Below, one piece after another: positions 33,090 to 43,128 of a stretch of 64,000 nt of DNA. The stretch comes from Armatimonadota bacterium. GTDB lineage: Bacteria; Armatimonadota; Fimbriimonadia; Fimbriimonadales; Fimbriimonadaceae. The position numbers and the translations under genes are program-made. The stretch spans positions 558,001-622,000 of the forward strand of contig JAFDWX010000001.1 of the NCBI GenBank assembly GCA_018268255.1. The letters are read 5' to 3'. A model generated the notes under the pieces. The model was not told the DNA's origin. It did no database searches and was given only the letters and a program-made list of their open reading frames with translations. Positions within the stretch are counted from its first letter, which is position 1; the number at the start of each line of letters is the position of its first letter.

Positions 33090-34028
33090 ATGAAAGGAGT
33101 CATTCTCGCTGCTGGAAAGGGTTCTCGCCTTTATCCGATCACTCATCATATTCCAAAGCCTCTGCTCCCGCTTGGCAACCGAGTCACCTTGGAGTATGCC
33201 TTTGATCGACTCAAAGAAATCAACGTGCACGAGATTTGCCTCGTTGTGGGCGAGAATGAGCCTCGGATGAAGGAGGCGCTGGGTGATGGCCACCAATTCG
33301 GGGTGAAACTCACTTACGTCCGCCAGCCGGAACCCAAGGGGCTAGCCCATGCGGTGGGATTCACGAAGGAGTTCTGCGGAAACGACTCGTTTGTCCTTTA
33401 CCTCGGAGATGCGATCTACTCCGATGGCTTTGCTCAGTTTCGGCATCAGTTCGAGTCTGCGGGCTGCGCGAACCTAAACTTGGTCAAGCCGGTAGAGGAT
33501 CCCCGGCGATTCGGAGTGGCCAATGTCAGCGGGGACCGAATCACAAAACTTGTCGAAAAACCAGCGAACCCCGAATCCAACTTGGCTATGGCGGGGCTCT
33601 ATTTCTTCAGCTCGGCCTTGTGGCAGGTGTTGCCCGACCTCCAGCCGAGTGCGCGCGGGGAGTACGAGATCACCGATGCGATTCAACTCCTCATCGATCG
33701 CGGGTTCGACGTCCGGGCGGGAATATACGAGCATCTCTGGTTCGACACCGGCACCTTAGATTCTTTCTTGGATACGAGTCGTTATCTGGCAGGCGAAGAA
33801 CTCTTGGATGGCGGGTCAACGCTCTCAGGAGCTCACGGACGCCACGTGGTACTGGGCGCGGGAGCGGATGTGGAGTGCGAGGCGATTGAGGATTCCGTCG
33901 TCATGCCTGGCGCTGTGGTGCGATGCAAAGGCAAGATCTCGCGCGCGATCCTCGCCGGAAAGGTCTCCGCCGAAGGCGATATCAGCCGCGAAATTCGGTT
34001 CGGAGACGAGTTGATTCGATATGAGTAG
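33090..34028 (+). CDS. Sugar-1-phosphate nucleotidyltransferase (RmlA/GalU-like) with C-terminal beta-helix
   Basis: The N-terminal ~230 residues are an NTP-transferase: VILAAGKGSRLYPIT, IPKPLLPLGNR, DSFVLYLGDAIYSDG and YFFSSALW. The C-terminus (HVVLGAGADVECEAIEDSVVMPGAVVRCKG) is a short left-handed beta-helix, as in the long RmlA (dTDP-glucose type) branch common in archaea and some bacteria. It activates a hexose-1-phosphate, probably glucose, for polysaccharide or glycogen-related synthesis. It is followed after 9 bp by a GH31 glycosidase, so making and trimming of one glycan may be co-regulated. Confidence 0.85.
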   Translation: MKGVILAAGKGSRLYPITHHIPKPLLPLGNRVTLEYAFDRLKEINVHEICLVVGENEPRMKEALGDGHQFGVKLTYVRQPEPKGLAHAVGFTKEFCGNDSFVLYLGDAIYSDGFAQFRHQFESAGCANLNLVKPVEDPRRFGVANVSGDRITKLVEKPANPESNLAMAGLYFFSSALWQVLPDLQPSARGEYEITDAIQLLIDRGFDVRAGIYEHLWFDTGTLDSFLDTSRYLAGEELLDGGSTLSGAHGRHVVLGAGADVECEAIEDSVVMPGAVVRCKGKISRAILAGKVSAEGDISREIRFGDELIRYE

Positions 34029-34047
34029 ACTCGGGTTATGCCGAGTC
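34028..34047 (+). promoter_or_regulatory. Hairpin enclosing the start codon of the GH31 gene
   Basis: GACTCGG (34028-34034) pairs perfectly with CCGAGTC (34041-34047); the six-base loop GTTATG contains the ATG at 34038-34040. No Shine-Dalgarno sequence is seen. The left arm begins at the last base of the upstream stop codon, so a ribosome ending the previous gene would melt it. Confidence 0.45.
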
Positions 34048-36581
34048 ATTTCGTTCGATTTGGATATCGCCCTGGGCTAGCTGTTACCGCCGCACTTGCC
34101 GCATCTGTTGCATGGTCGGAGCCGCTGGAGGTGGTGGAAGGCAATGTCCGCGTCCAATTCCTCTCGCCAACTCTCCTCAGGATTGAGGAAAAAGGGCCAT
34201 CCGGGTTTGAAAACCGCCCAACATTTCATGTAGTCGAGCGAAAATGGTCCGGAGCAGACTATAAAGTCGAGGTTCGCGGTCAGATTCGGCGAATTCAAGT
34301 TTCCGACTGGACTCTCCTGCTTCCGCTTGGAGCAAGTTCGATAAGCCAAATCCAAATCGTCGATAACCGGGGTAAGGCTCTTTGGCAAGACAGTTCCGCA
34401 ATCACCAATTCGGTCCTTCTGCCCTCTCCGGGGACAAAGCCCAACGTCTGGTCGTTTGCAGACAACCCCCGCCTAGCGAGAACTGCGGCGCCCATGCCCG
34501 AGCATCGAAATCCGGTCGAGAATTGGGACAGAGGCAACGATGCCCGAGATGTGTACGTGTTTCTTCCAAAGGGCTCCTATAACCAGCTGCGGACTGACTT
34601 CCTGAGGCTCACGGGTCCGACGGAGATGCCGCCGCTATATGCATTGGGATACATCCATAGCCGATATCACGAGTACACCCAGCAATCGGTCAAGGACCTT
34701 ACCGAAAAGTACCTCTCAGAGCAGATCTATCCGTCGATCTTTGTGATCGACACCAACTGGAGGATCGGCGCCTCCCACGGCTATGGCGAGGAAAAGAAGC
34801 TTTTCCCAGATTTCGAGGAGTTGTTTGGGTGGTTCAAGGAGAAAGGAATCCACACGATGTTCAACGACCACCCCGAGCCACAAGCGAAGGATGCGTTCAG
34901 CTCGACAGAACTGGACTATCGTTGGAAAGGGCTTTCGGGTTGGATCAATCGCGGGCTGGACGCCTGGTGGTACGACAGGAACTGGTACATCGGGCTTGTC
35001 GAGCCGCTGCCTGGTCTTCGCAAAGAGGTGTGGGGCATGTACCTTTATCGAGACATGACCCTCAGTGCTCGTCCGGGCGTACGGCCGCTGATCATGGCGA
35101 ACATCGATGGAATCGACAACGGACGTTGGAATCGACCGCCGAATGTTGCAGCTCACCGGTATCCGATTCAATGGACAGGCGATACGAGCTCGACGTTTGA
35201 GTTCCTCAAGTTCGGTGTCGAGAATGCGGTTCGCCAAGGCGTGGAGGCGGTCTACCCGTACGTAAGCGAGGACCTGGGAGGACATATCGGCAATCCACCA
35301 GCTGAGCAATATCTGCGGTGGATGGAATATGGCGCCCTCTCACCCACGATGAGGCTCCACTACACTATGGGTGCGAAGGATCGAGAGCCTTGGGCTTACG
35401 GTCCGGAGGTCACCGCAACCGTTCGCGATTACGTCCATCTTCGGTATTCCTTGTTGCCCACGCTTTACGCCTTGTGCCGAGAGAATTTCGAGACTGGCAG
35501 CCCACTGTTGGCTCGCCTCGATTTAAAGTGGCCGCAACACAAGCAGGCCGCCGCCAACAACCAATATCTGCTCGGAGACACGCTTCTGGTCGCGCCGATA
35601 ACTTCGGGGAACGATCCAAAGCCTGTCCCAGCAGCGCAGCTTTCCGAGATAAAAGGCGCATTCTTTGCTGGGGACGATCTCAAAGGAGACCCCATTGCCA
35701 CCGCGACGGCCAAGGATATCGCTTTTCGGTGGGGGCAGGAAGCTCCCGTGAAGGGCGTGCCCGTGGATCACTTCTCGGATCGATGGACGCTTAACTATGC
35801 AGTGCTCGCCGAGGCACAAGACCTCTTTGTTAAGTCTGATGACGGAATTCGCGTGTATGTCGATGGCAAGCTTGTCGTGGATGAATGGAAGCCCCTGGAT
35901 TCCCCTTTGATTCCGATCAAGTTTGATTTCCAGCCAAACACGAAATATGCGCTCACCATCGAACACCAGGAGTTGGACGGGAACTCAAGACTTGAACTTC
36001 TGGCTCGATCAAAGAACGCCGATCCGAGTGAACAGCGCTCTGTTTGGGTTCCACCCGGAATATGGCGCGATTTGTGGACCGGCACCGAATTCAAAGGTCC
36101 CAAGACCATTCAAACCAAAGCGCGACGGGAGCAGATTCCGCTTTACGCCCAGGTTCCAGGCGCGGTCGTTCGAGTGCCTGTCTCAGATCGTCCCATCGAC
36201 GCCCCTTGGAAGGATGTAATCTTGGACGTGTTTGCAGGGAAGGACGGTAAGGCTTCGGCGACCCTCTACGAAGATGACCGAACCTCGACGAAATACGCCA
36301 GCGAGTATCGCAAGACACGATTCGACGTCGAGATTTCCGGCAAATCCATCTCGATTTCTCCGACCGCAGCGGGACCGGGTTTCCCAGGCGCGCTCAAGTC
36401 ACGTCGGCTGACTGTGCGACTCCACCTGCCCGCGAAATCCAAGGTGCCTCAAGATTTCGATCTTGAGCCAGCAGGCAACGGCTTGCCGTTCTTGGTTGCG
36501 AAGGATTTTGAGGTGGTGGCGCATCGGGTGTTCCGGTTCAACGCGGTTCAGCCTGACCCGATTCAGATCGAACTTCCCTAA
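34038..36581 (+). CDS. Secreted GH31 alpha-glycosidase with inserted PA14 domain
   Basis: A signal peptide (about residues 1-27) precedes an N-terminal galactose-mutarotase-like domain (30-185). The GH31 barrel (about 190-520) has MPPLYALGYIHSRY, IFVIDTNW, the nucleophile Asp313 in GLDAWWYDRNW and the acid/base Asp382 in IQWTGDTSSTF. A PA14-like domain (about 575-660, VDHFSDRWTLNYAVLAEA to KYALTIEHQELDG) is inserted before the C-terminal beta-sheet domains. Expected activity is removal of alpha-linked glucose or xylose from oligosaccharides outside the cytoplasm; PA14 probably binds glycan. The nucleophile block YDRN is diverged from the usual DMNE, so specificity is uncertain. Confidence 0.88.
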   Translation: MPSHFVRFGYRPGLAVTAALAASVAWSEPLEVVEGNVRVQFLSPTLLRIEEKGPSGFENRPTFHVVERKWSGADYKVEVRGQIRRIQVSDWTLLLPLGASSISQIQIVDNRGKALWQDSSAITNSVLLPSPGTKPNVWSFADNPRLARTAAPMPEHRNPVENWDRGNDARDVYVFLPKGSYNQLRTDFLRLTGPTEMPPLYALGYIHSRYHEYTQQSVKDLTEKYLSEQIYPSIFVIDTNWRIGASHGYGEEKKLFPDFEELFGWFKEKGIHTMFNDHPEPQAKDAFSSTELDYRWKGLSGWINRGLDAWWYDRNWYIGLVEPLPGLRKEVWGMYLYRDMTLSARPGVRPLIMANIDGIDNGRWNRPPNVAAHRYPIQWTGDTSSTFEFLKFGVENAVRQGVEAVYPYVSEDLGGHIGNPPAEQYLRWMEYGALSPTMRLHYTMGAKDREPWAYGPEVTATVRDYVHLRYSLLPTLYALCRENFETGSPLLARLDLKWPQHKQAAANNQYLLGDTLLVAPITSGNDPKPVPAAQLSEIKGAFFAGDDLKGDPIATATAKDIAFRWGQEAPVKGVPVDHFSDRWTLNYAVLAEAQDLFVKSDDGIRVYVDGKLVVDEWKPLDSPLIPIKFDFQPNTKYALTIEHQELDGNSRLELLARSKNADPSEQRSVWVPPGIWRDLWTGTEFKGPKTIQTKARREQIPLYAQVPGAVVRVPVSDRPIDAPWKDVILDVFAGKDGKASATLYEDDRTSTKYASEYRKTRFDVEISGKSISISPTAAGPGFPGALKSRRLTVRLHLPAKSKVPQDFDLEPAGNGLPFLVAKDFEVVAHRVFRFNAVQPDPIQIELP

Positions 36582-36584
36582 AGC

Positions 36585-36620
36585 AACATAGGCCCGAGCA
36601 ATTTTGCTCGGGCCTATGTT
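36585..36620. terminator. Perfect 17-bp hairpin between convergent genes
   Basis: The arms 36585-36601 and 36604-36620 are exact reverse complements around a TT loop, between the GH31 gene and the chemoreceptor gene. There is no T-run on either side, yet position and strength make it a likely bidirectional terminator. Confidence 0.75.
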
Positions 36621-36639
36621 CACCCTCTCGGTGCCACTT

Positions 36640-38583
36640 CTATGCGGCAAGTTGGAGGTGGCTCGATGAACTTTCCACCTGGAACTGGCTGACATCTTCG
36701 GCAAGTTCCTCCGCGGCGGTTTCGATACGGTTGCTCACCTCTCGAATTTCCAGCACACGACGATCCTGCTCGTGGACGTTAGCAGCAACTTCCTGGGCCG
36801 ACGCAGCCATCTCCTGGGTCATTGCCGAAAGCTCTTCCGCGGCGGCCGCTGTATTTTGGCTCACTTCGGTGACTGCGCTGAAGGACTCTGTCACATCCTT
36901 CGCCCCGGTTTCCATATCTCGAACGGCGTGAGTATTGAGTGTGGCGATCGTCCCCAACTCGGTAATCGTTTCAAGGATCTGAGAATATCCCGCCTGGATT
37001 GCCGAACTTTGGGTTGCGCCTTTCTCCACCTCGTCGGAGGTTGTGTCCATTGCTTTAACAGCATCTTCCACACCGACCCTTACCGATTCGATCAGGTCCG
37101 CGATTTCTTTGGTTGCTCCGCTGGAGCGCTCGGCAAGCCGTCGAACTTCGTCGGCGACAACCGCGAATCCTCGACCATGTTCTCCAGCGCGGGCCGCTTC
37201 AATGGCCGCGTTGAGTGCGAGAAGATTCGTTTGCTCCGCAATTTCATCAATGGTTTTGACGATGGCGCCGATTTCCTCCTGCTTGCGGCCAAGCTCCCGG
37301 ACAGTCGAAGCAGACACTTCGACCTGCGCTTGGATTCGAGCGAGGCTTGTAACGGTGTTCTCGAACGCCTTGCCGCCCTCGGTCGCCGTTCTCGTGGCCT
37401 CGTCAACGGCGTTCTGCTGTCGATGACTGCCTTCACTTACCTGAGCGATAGCGGATTCGAGATGATCCACCGCCGTGGCGGCAACGGTTACCAATCGAGC
37501 GAGGTCTTCGCTTCCGGACGCAATCTTTGCAGTCGTCTGGGCAGCTTGATCGGTTGCCTGTGCAACCTGCTCGACTGTTTTGGCGATTTCCGTGGACGAT
37601 TCCGCGGTGTAGCGAGCAGCTTCGCCAAGTTGTTGGCCAATTTCGCGATTCTCGGTGATCCGTGTATTAAGCGAGTGAACAAGCGCGCGCATTCCATCAA
37701 CCATGCCCCCTAGCGCCCTTCCAAGTGCATCGCGCTCCGAAGCGAGTGATGGCTGAACCGTAAGATCCCCATGGCTGACTCTTGTCAGGAGATCAGCATT
37801 CTGTTTGAGATAGGAAATCATCCGTTGGAAGGCTTGAGCCAGAGTTCCGATCTCGTCCTTGCTGGAGTACGTGAGCGCGAGATTTACGTCGCCCTCCGCG
37901 ATCTTGGTCGCTACCATCTGCATTTCGCCAAGAGGTTTGGTGATAGCATTCGAAATCAGCCATGCTGCCAACACAGAAATCAGTGCTGCGAGAGCGCTCA
38001 AAAGTTTTGCCGATTCGGCCGCTTTCTTTCCTTCGGCATTGGCCTTTATGTAGACCTCTTTTGCCACGCGAAGCTGCAGTTCGGTCAGTTGGGAAATTTT
38101 GTCAGTGATCGGGTCGATGCTAGGATACAACTCTGAAATGGTGAAATTGGCGAGAGCTGTCTGATCACCGCTCTTGAGAATGCTCTCAAGTTTGTTGATG
38201 CTCTGGTCGCCTTTCTCCATCAGCGGTTTGACCTCAGCGATTAACTTGTCTTCCTCTGGAGTCATTTGGGTCGAGGTGTACTCAGTCCAATTCTTCTTGA
38301 TCGTCTCTCGAGCTTTGCCAATGCCGGATAAAGCCTCCGCATGAGTGAAGTTCCCGTTGCGAGCCTTGTGGCTTGCGTCCACGATAAACACCGCATACGC
38401 GTCCGAAACTGCCTTCAACTGAGTGAGAGGTGCAACTCGATCCTGATAAATGGATTCAAGCGATTTTCCTCCAGACTCCAACGCTCGTTCCGTGGTGTAG
38501 TTCACGAAAAAGCCAAGCGCCACAACAATCGCGAACGCCAAACCAAGCTTCCGCGAGACCTTCAAATTTTTCAGCCAATTCAT
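36640..38583 (-). CDS. Methyl-accepting chemotaxis protein with four-helix-bundle sensor
   Basis: Order of parts in 647 residues: TM1 (about 12-29), a periplasmic 4HB_MCP sensor (30-190), TM2 ([19 protein letters not shown], about 195-213), a HAMP domain ([22 protein letters not shown]), a second HAMP-like stretch, and a signalling domain with the conserved hairpin tip [22 protein letters not shown]. It signals through CheW/CheA, neither of which is in the window. The ligand is unknown. It is convergent with the GH31 gene and divergent from the YceI gene, which fits sensing of an extracellular nutrient but does not prove it. Confidence 0.93.
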   Translation of the reverse strand: MNWLKNLKVSRKLGLAFAIVVALGFFVNYTTERALESGGKSLESIYQDRVAPLTQLKAVSDAYAVFIVDASHKARNGNFTHAEALSGIGKARETIKKNWTEYTSTQMTPEEDKLIAEVKPLMEKGDQSINKLESILKSGDQTALANFTISELYPSIDPITDKISQLTELQLRVAKEVYIKANAEGKKAAESAKLLSALAALISVLAAWLISNAITKPLGEMQMVATKIAEGDVNLALTYSSKDEIGTLAQAFQRMISYLKQNADLLTRVSHGDLTVQPSLASERDALGRALGGMVDGMRALVHSLNTRITENREIGQQLGEAARYTAESSTEIAKTVEQVAQATDQAAQTTAKIASGSEDLARLVTVAATAVDHLESAIAQVSEGSHRQQNAVDEATRTATEGGKAFENTVTSLARIQAQVEVSASTVRELGRKQEEIGAIVKTIDEIAEQTNLLALNAAIEAARAGEHGRGFAVVADEVRRLAERSSGATKEIADLIESVRVGVEDAVKAMDTTSDEVEKGATQSSAIQAGYSQILETITELGTIATLNTHAVRDMETGAKDVTESFSAVTEVSQNTAAAAEELSAMTQEMAASAQEVAANVHEQDRRVLEIREVSNRIETAAEELAEDVSQFQVESSSSHLQLAA

Positions 38584-38718
38584 ATAGTTCCCATCAAGAT
38601 GTCATGCCCTGGGGGACACTTCTTCCTAAATATATCGGGAGGGCCAAGCAATCCGTCTAGGGAGAATCTTTCCAAGTGCTTGAAACATTGCATGGCGGAA
38701 ATGCGTTAGTCTGAAAAG

Positions 38719-39333
38719 ATGGAAATGAAGTCGCTTTCCCGAAGTTTGATGATCATCGGGCTGGGTATCGCCGCAGCCATGACTTGGGCTGCACCCAAGA
38801 CGTTTACGGTTGTCGGCGAGAAACTGTCTTATCGCAATGTGGCATCCGTTGAAAGTGTTGCCGAATTCGAGACATTTGTCGGGCGAACCAACAATGTATC
38901 CGGCAAGCTCAGCTACGATCCCGCTAAGAAGACGGGATCGGGAATGTTCAGTGTAGATGTTGCCTCGATTGATACGGGAATTCCCTTGCGGAACGAACAC
39001 ATGCGCAGCCCAGATTGGCTCAACGCCGCGAAGTATCCGAGCATCAAGTTCGAATCGACAAAAGTCGCCAAGGCCAGTGGGGATGACTATAAGGTCACGG
39101 GCAAGCTGACGATCAAAGGAAAATCCAAAGTGATTACAGTTCCGGCCCGAATCCGATATCGAGCGGAAGGAGAAGCCACCAAGAAAGCAGGCTTTAACGG
39201 GGACGTGATCCAGATCTCCAGCTCGTTCAAGATCAAACTCTCAGAATTTGGGGTCGTTATTCCCCAGATGGCTGGTGGTAAAGTGTCCGATACGGTCACA
39301 ATCAGCCTCAGCGCGTATGCCACAACGAAGTAG
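38719..39333 (+). CDS. YceI-family periplasmic lipid-binding protein
   Basis: A signal peptide (MEMKSLSRSLMIIGLGIAAAMTWA) is followed by a lipocalin-like YceI barrel: FETFVGRTNNVSGKLSYDP, SVDVASIDTGIPLRNEHMRSPDWLNAAKYPSIKF cut here into the usual family blocks, then KVTGKLTIKGKSKV. YceI proteins bind polyisoprenoid or other amphiphilic molecules; the role is usually unknown. The next gene starts 17 bp before this one ends, so they are an operon. Confidence 0.88.
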   Translation: MEMKSLSRSLMIIGLGIAAAMTWAAPKTFTVVGEKLSYRNVASVESVAEFETFVGRTNNVSGKLSYDPAKKTGSGMFSVDVASIDTGIPLRNEHMRSPDWLNAAKYPSIKFESTKVAKASGDDYKVTGKLTIKGKSKVITVPARIRYRAEGEATKKAGFNGDVIQISSSFKIKLSEFGVVIPQMAGGKVSDTVTISLSAYATTK

Positions 39334-39799
39334 CGGGACAGAGCAGTCCAAGAGATTGAGGAAGCGGCGAACGCTCAATGCAGTCGCCGCTCTCCTTGCG
39401 TTATTCCTGGTGGGATTGGTCGTTGTCCGCGTTATTGAACGCAGCTATCAAAACCGAGCAGTTTTCGCGCAACGTGTTCAACTTGATCGAACGGCCGATG
39501 ACCTCTTCGGTGACAAGAATTCCTATATTGAAATCGGTGGGCCCGAGTACTTCGTGGTCGACGATCAACGGGCATTTCTTGATGGAATTACCACGCGTGG
39601 GGCGCGGAAACTCGATGATGAGTATTTAAGAGAGCACAAAATCTATCCCCTCCAGATGCAATCCGTGAGATTTGTGGCGAAGTGGGTCAATATCGCTCTG
39701 GGCGCATTGGCCTTTGTCTCGATCGGAATCTTGCTTTGGGCCGCCAATCGCACGCCCAAATTCAAGGTCGATCCGGTTACCGACGCACCGGAGCCCTAA
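39317..39799 (+). CDS. Two-TM membrane protein, unrecognised
   Basis: ATG 39317 lies inside the end of the YceI gene and gives 160 residues: a basic N-terminus (RLRKRRT), TM1 (VAALLALFLVGLVVVRVI), an extracytoplasmic loop of ~80 residues, TM2 (NIALGALAFVSIGILLWAA) and a short tail. The positive-inside rule puts both ends in the cytoplasm. No family is recognised. Overlap with YceI suggests a joint envelope function. Confidence 0.6.
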   Translation: MPQRSSGTEQSKRLRKRRTLNAVAALLALFLVGLVVVRVIERSYQNRAVFAQRVQLDRTADDLFGDKNSYIEIGGPEYFVVDDQRAFLDGITTRGARKLDDEYLREHKIYPLQMQSVRFVAKWVNIALGALAFVSIGILLWAANRTPKFKVDPVTDAPEP

Positions 39800-39841
39800 A
39801 ACTTCCCATTTCCGTCGTGATTTTCGAGTAAAACGGCGTCT

Positions 39842-42800
39842 GTGACGAACAGACGAACTTTGGTGTTTACGATTGCGCTGGGCGCACTCTCATTCGCGAG
39901 CCAACTAGCTTACGGGCAGACTTCCCTTTCTGCCGAATGGGGCAATGCGATGAAGTGGCGGGAAATCGGTCCAGCTGGCATGGGTGGCCGAGTGACATGC
40001 ATCGAAGTCGATCCCAACGATCCAAGCACTTTCTGGGTCGGATTTGGCGCGGGCGGTGTTGTTAAAACCGTCAACAAAGGGGTCACGTTCGAACACCAAT
40101 TCAACGATGGGGGAACATCGAGCATCGGTAGCATAGCTGTCTCTCCCAGCGATTCAAAGATCGTCTGGATCGGAACGGGCGAAAACAACCCGCGGAACTC
40201 CGTGAGCTATGGGGATGGCGTCTACAAGTCCGAAGACGGAGGAAAGACGTGGAAAAACATGGGTCTCAAAGAGACCTTCCAGATCGGCAAGATCATCGTC
40301 CACCCGAAGAATCCGAACATTGTATACGTCGGTGCCCTCGGCAGATTGTGGGGCCCCAACGCAGATCGCGGCCTCTTCAAAACGACCGATGGGGGCAAAA
40401 CGTGGCAGAAGATTCACTACGTCGATGACAAAACGGGCGTGATCGATATGGTGATGGATCCGCGGAATCCGGACACGCTGTACTTCGCCACTTGGGAGCG
40501 CCAACGAGACCCCTACGATCAAAGCACAGGCACCCCGCCCGTGCCCGATGGATTTGACGGATATGATCCCATGCATAAGTGGGGCCCCGGAGCGGGGATT
40601 TGGAAGACCACGGATGGCGGCAAAACTGTTCGGCGCCTACGCAATGGCTTGCCCACCGCGTACCTAGGTCGTGTGGGTCTGAGCATTTATGCCAAGAACC
40701 CTCGCATTCTCTACGCCATTGTCGATAGTGAGCGCATCGGCGGAGGCGAACCCTTACCCACGGTTTATTTCGGATTTTTGGCCGATCCAGACAAAGGTGG
40801 AATCAAAGTCACGCAGGTCACGAACGACGGGCCCTCCGGCAAGGCGGGGCTCAAGCAAGGCGACATCATCACTGGCCTCAATGGGAAAAAGCCGGAGTCG
40901 ATGCGGGAGGTCTTCGCGCTACTGAGATCCAGCAAGGAAGACGACAAGGTTAAGATCGACTACCTCCGAGATGGGAAGAAAGCAACCGCTGAAGTCACGC
41001 TTGCCCGTAGGCCGGGTGTTGCGTCGGGTTCGGCCACCGCAAACCAGGTATTTGGCGGAATCCTCGAACGCGAAAACGAGGGACTCAAGGTGGTTCGAGT
41101 GCGCGAGTCGGGTCAAGCGAAAAAAGCCGGATTTCTGGAGAACGACATCCTGCTTGAAGCTGATGGGAAGGCGCTCAAAGACCCCTCGGACCTAATCGCG
41201 ATATTCAAATCCAAAAAGGTGAAGGATACGGTCAAGTTCAAGGTGAAACGTGGCCAGGAAATCAAAGAATTCACCTTTACCATGGTGGATCCGCTCCCGG
41301 GTTCTGCAGAAAAGCAGAGGCCGTACCTGGCTGAATTAGCCGGGCAAGATGCGAACCTGCAGGATCAGCAGGGCGAGCCTGACAAGGAGTTCGGCGGCAT
41401 CTACCGCAGCGATGATGGAGGAGAAAACTGGAAACGGGTGAACAGCCTTAATCCACGGCCGATGTACTTTGGCCGCGTAGCGGTGGACCCGAACGACGAC
41501 AAGAATGTTTACGTTCTGGGCGTCAGCCAATACCAGTCCCACAATGGAGGGATTACGTTCACAGAGGATTTTGGAAACTCGGTTCACGCAGACGGACATG
41601 CGATCTGGATCGACCCGAGCGACTCACGCCATATGCTCATTGGATGCGATGGCGGCTTCTACTCGACCTACGATACGGGCAAGACCTGGGAGCATCTCAA
41701 CAACGTCGCGGTTGGGCAGTTCTATCACGTGGCATTCGATTCTCGAGCTCCTTACCACGTTTATGGCGGGCTCCAAGATAACGGAAGCTGGGGAGGTCCT
41801 ACTCAGTCGGTTTCGGATCAGGGTCCGATGAATGAGGACTGGATCAACATCGGCGGTGGCGACGGATTCGTCTGCCAAGTCGATCCTTTTGACCCCAACA
41901 TCGTGTATGGCGAGAGCCAGGGCGGTGCGATGTACCGCAGAAACCTTAAGACGGGCGAGGTCCGCGGAATCCGGCCCAAGGCGGTGCCCAACAAGAAGTT
42001 CGTTTTCAACTGGGATAACCCGTTCATTGTGTCCAAACACAATCCCGGCATCTTCTACACGGCTGGAAACTACGTGTTCAAATCGGTGGACCGGGGCGAT
42101 ACGCTGCTTCCGATTTCACCCGAGATCACACGCAGCAGCAAAGGATGCGGTTCGGCGATTTCGGAGTCCCCGAAGAATTCGAACGTAGTATGGGCGGGTA
42201 CCGATGACGGATACGTTTGGATCACCCAGGACGGTGGCCAGAAGTGGGAGAACATCACCGACAAGATCGGCGTGAACAAACCGTTCTATGTCGCGACGCT
42301 AGAGGCTTCTCGGTTTAGCGAGGGTCGAGCCTACGTCTGTTTTGCCGCTCACCGGTCCAACGACGACAACCCGTACATCTACGTTACGGAGGATTTTGGC
42401 AAGACTTGGAAATCGCTGAAAGGCAATCTTCCCTGGGGTACTTCTCGCTCTCTGCGCGAGGACCCTTTGAACGAAAATCTCCTCTACTGCGGTACCGAAA
42501 CGGGCCTCTATGCCTCGACTGATCGCGGAACGACATGGTCCCGTATAAACGGCAACCTTCCAACTGTTCCGGTGTTCGATGTGGCGATCAACCCAGCTAC
42601 TCGCGAGTTGATCGCGGCGACCCATGGCCGCAGCTTGTGGGTGTGCGATGTGTCTCCGCTTCAAGGGATGACGGAGGCGTCGGGCAAAGAGACAGCAAAT
42701 CTCTACGCTCCTGCTCCGGCAATCTTGTGGCGGAGGGAAGCCAGCCGCGGTTACGGTAGCGGTGACGAGAAGTTCTTTGGCACCAACCGCGCTCGGGGGG

Positions 42801-43117
42801 CAACAATTTGGTACTCCCTCACCCAAGAAGCCAAGAAGGTCACCATCAAACTGCTGGACATCACCGGAAAAGTGGTCCGAGAGTTTCCTGGGCAAACGAA
42901 ACCTGGGCTCTACAACGTGCAGTGGGACGGCCGGATGGGCCCCGTCACGGGAGATTTCCAATACAAGGTCGTCATGACTGTCGATGACAAGGAGTATTCG
43001 ACTGTCCTCGACGTTCGGCGCGACCCGACACTGGAAGAGGTTCCCGAGCGCGGTGACGCGGAGTTTGACGAAGAGGAAGAACACGGCGAGCCGATCAAGC
43101 GAGCGATCGGCGTTTAG
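39842..43117 (+). CDS. Sortilin/VPS10-like beta-propeller with two inserted PDZ domains
   Basis: From a GTG start with signal peptide (to about residue 25), the 1091-residue protein has many BNR/Asp-box repeats (SEDGGKTW, TTDGGKTW, SDDGGENW, TYDTGKTWE, TEDFGKTW, STDRGTTW). They form one long or two propellers split at about residue 305 by two PDZ domains: PDZ1 ~306-388 (GPSGKAGLKQGDIITGLNG) and PDZ2 ~403-480 (GQAKKAGFLENDILLEADG). A FlgD-like Ig domain (about 985-1055, VTIKLLDITGKVVREFPG) ends it. Similar propellers are annotated as glycosyl hydrolases, but no catalytic residues can be named. Probably an extracellular protein- or peptide-binding scaffold. Confidence 0.82.
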   Translation: MTNRRTLVFTIALGALSFASQLAYGQTSLSAEWGNAMKWREIGPAGMGGRVTCIEVDPNDPSTFWVGFGAGGVVKTVNKGVTFEHQFNDGGTSSIGSIAVSPSDSKIVWIGTGENNPRNSVSYGDGVYKSEDGGKTWKNMGLKETFQIGKIIVHPKNPNIVYVGALGRLWGPNADRGLFKTTDGGKTWQKIHYVDDKTGVIDMVMDPRNPDTLYFATWERQRDPYDQSTGTPPVPDGFDGYDPMHKWGPGAGIWKTTDGGKTVRRLRNGLPTAYLGRVGLSIYAKNPRILYAIVDSERIGGGEPLPTVYFGFLADPDKGGIKVTQVTNDGPSGKAGLKQGDIITGLNGKKPESMREVFALLRSSKEDDKVKIDYLRDGKKATAEVTLARRPGVASGSATANQVFGGILERENEGLKVVRVRESGQAKKAGFLENDILLEADGKALKDPSDLIAIFKSKKVKDTVKFKVKRGQEIKEFTFTMVDPLPGSAEKQRPYLAELAGQDANLQDQQGEPDKEFGGIYRSDDGGENWKRVNSLNPRPMYFGRVAVDPNDDKNVYVLGVSQYQSHNGGITFTEDFGNSVHADGHAIWIDPSDSRHMLIGCDGGFYSTYDTGKTWEHLNNVAVGQFYHVAFDSRAPYHVYGGLQDNGSWGGPTQSVSDQGPMNEDWINIGGGDGFVCQVDPFDPNIVYGESQGGAMYRRNLKTGEVRGIRPKAVPNKKFVFNWDNPFIVSKHNPGIFYTAGNYVFKSVDRGDTLLPISPEITRSSKGCGSAISESPKNSNVVWAGTDDGYVWITQDGGQKWENITDKIGVNKPFYVATLEASRFSEGRAYVCFAAHRSNDDNPYIYVTEDFGKTWKSLKGNLPWGTSRSLREDPLNENLLYCGTETGLYASTDRGTTWSRINGNLPTVPVFDVAINPATRELIAATHGRSLWVCDVSPLQGMTEASGKETANLYAPAPAILWRREASRGYGSGDEKFFGTNRARGATIWYSLTQEAKKVTIKLLDITGKVVREFPGQTKPGLYNVQWDGRMGPVTGDFQYKVVMTVDDKEYSTVLDVRRDPTLEEVPERGDAEFDEEEEHGEPIKRAIGV

Positions 43118-43128
43118 TTTGGCGTCGA

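Noticed and set aside
42299-43084. 261-codon leftward frame opposite the propeller gene
   Set aside because: It lies antisense to BNR repeats and the FlgD-like domain and has no features of its own.
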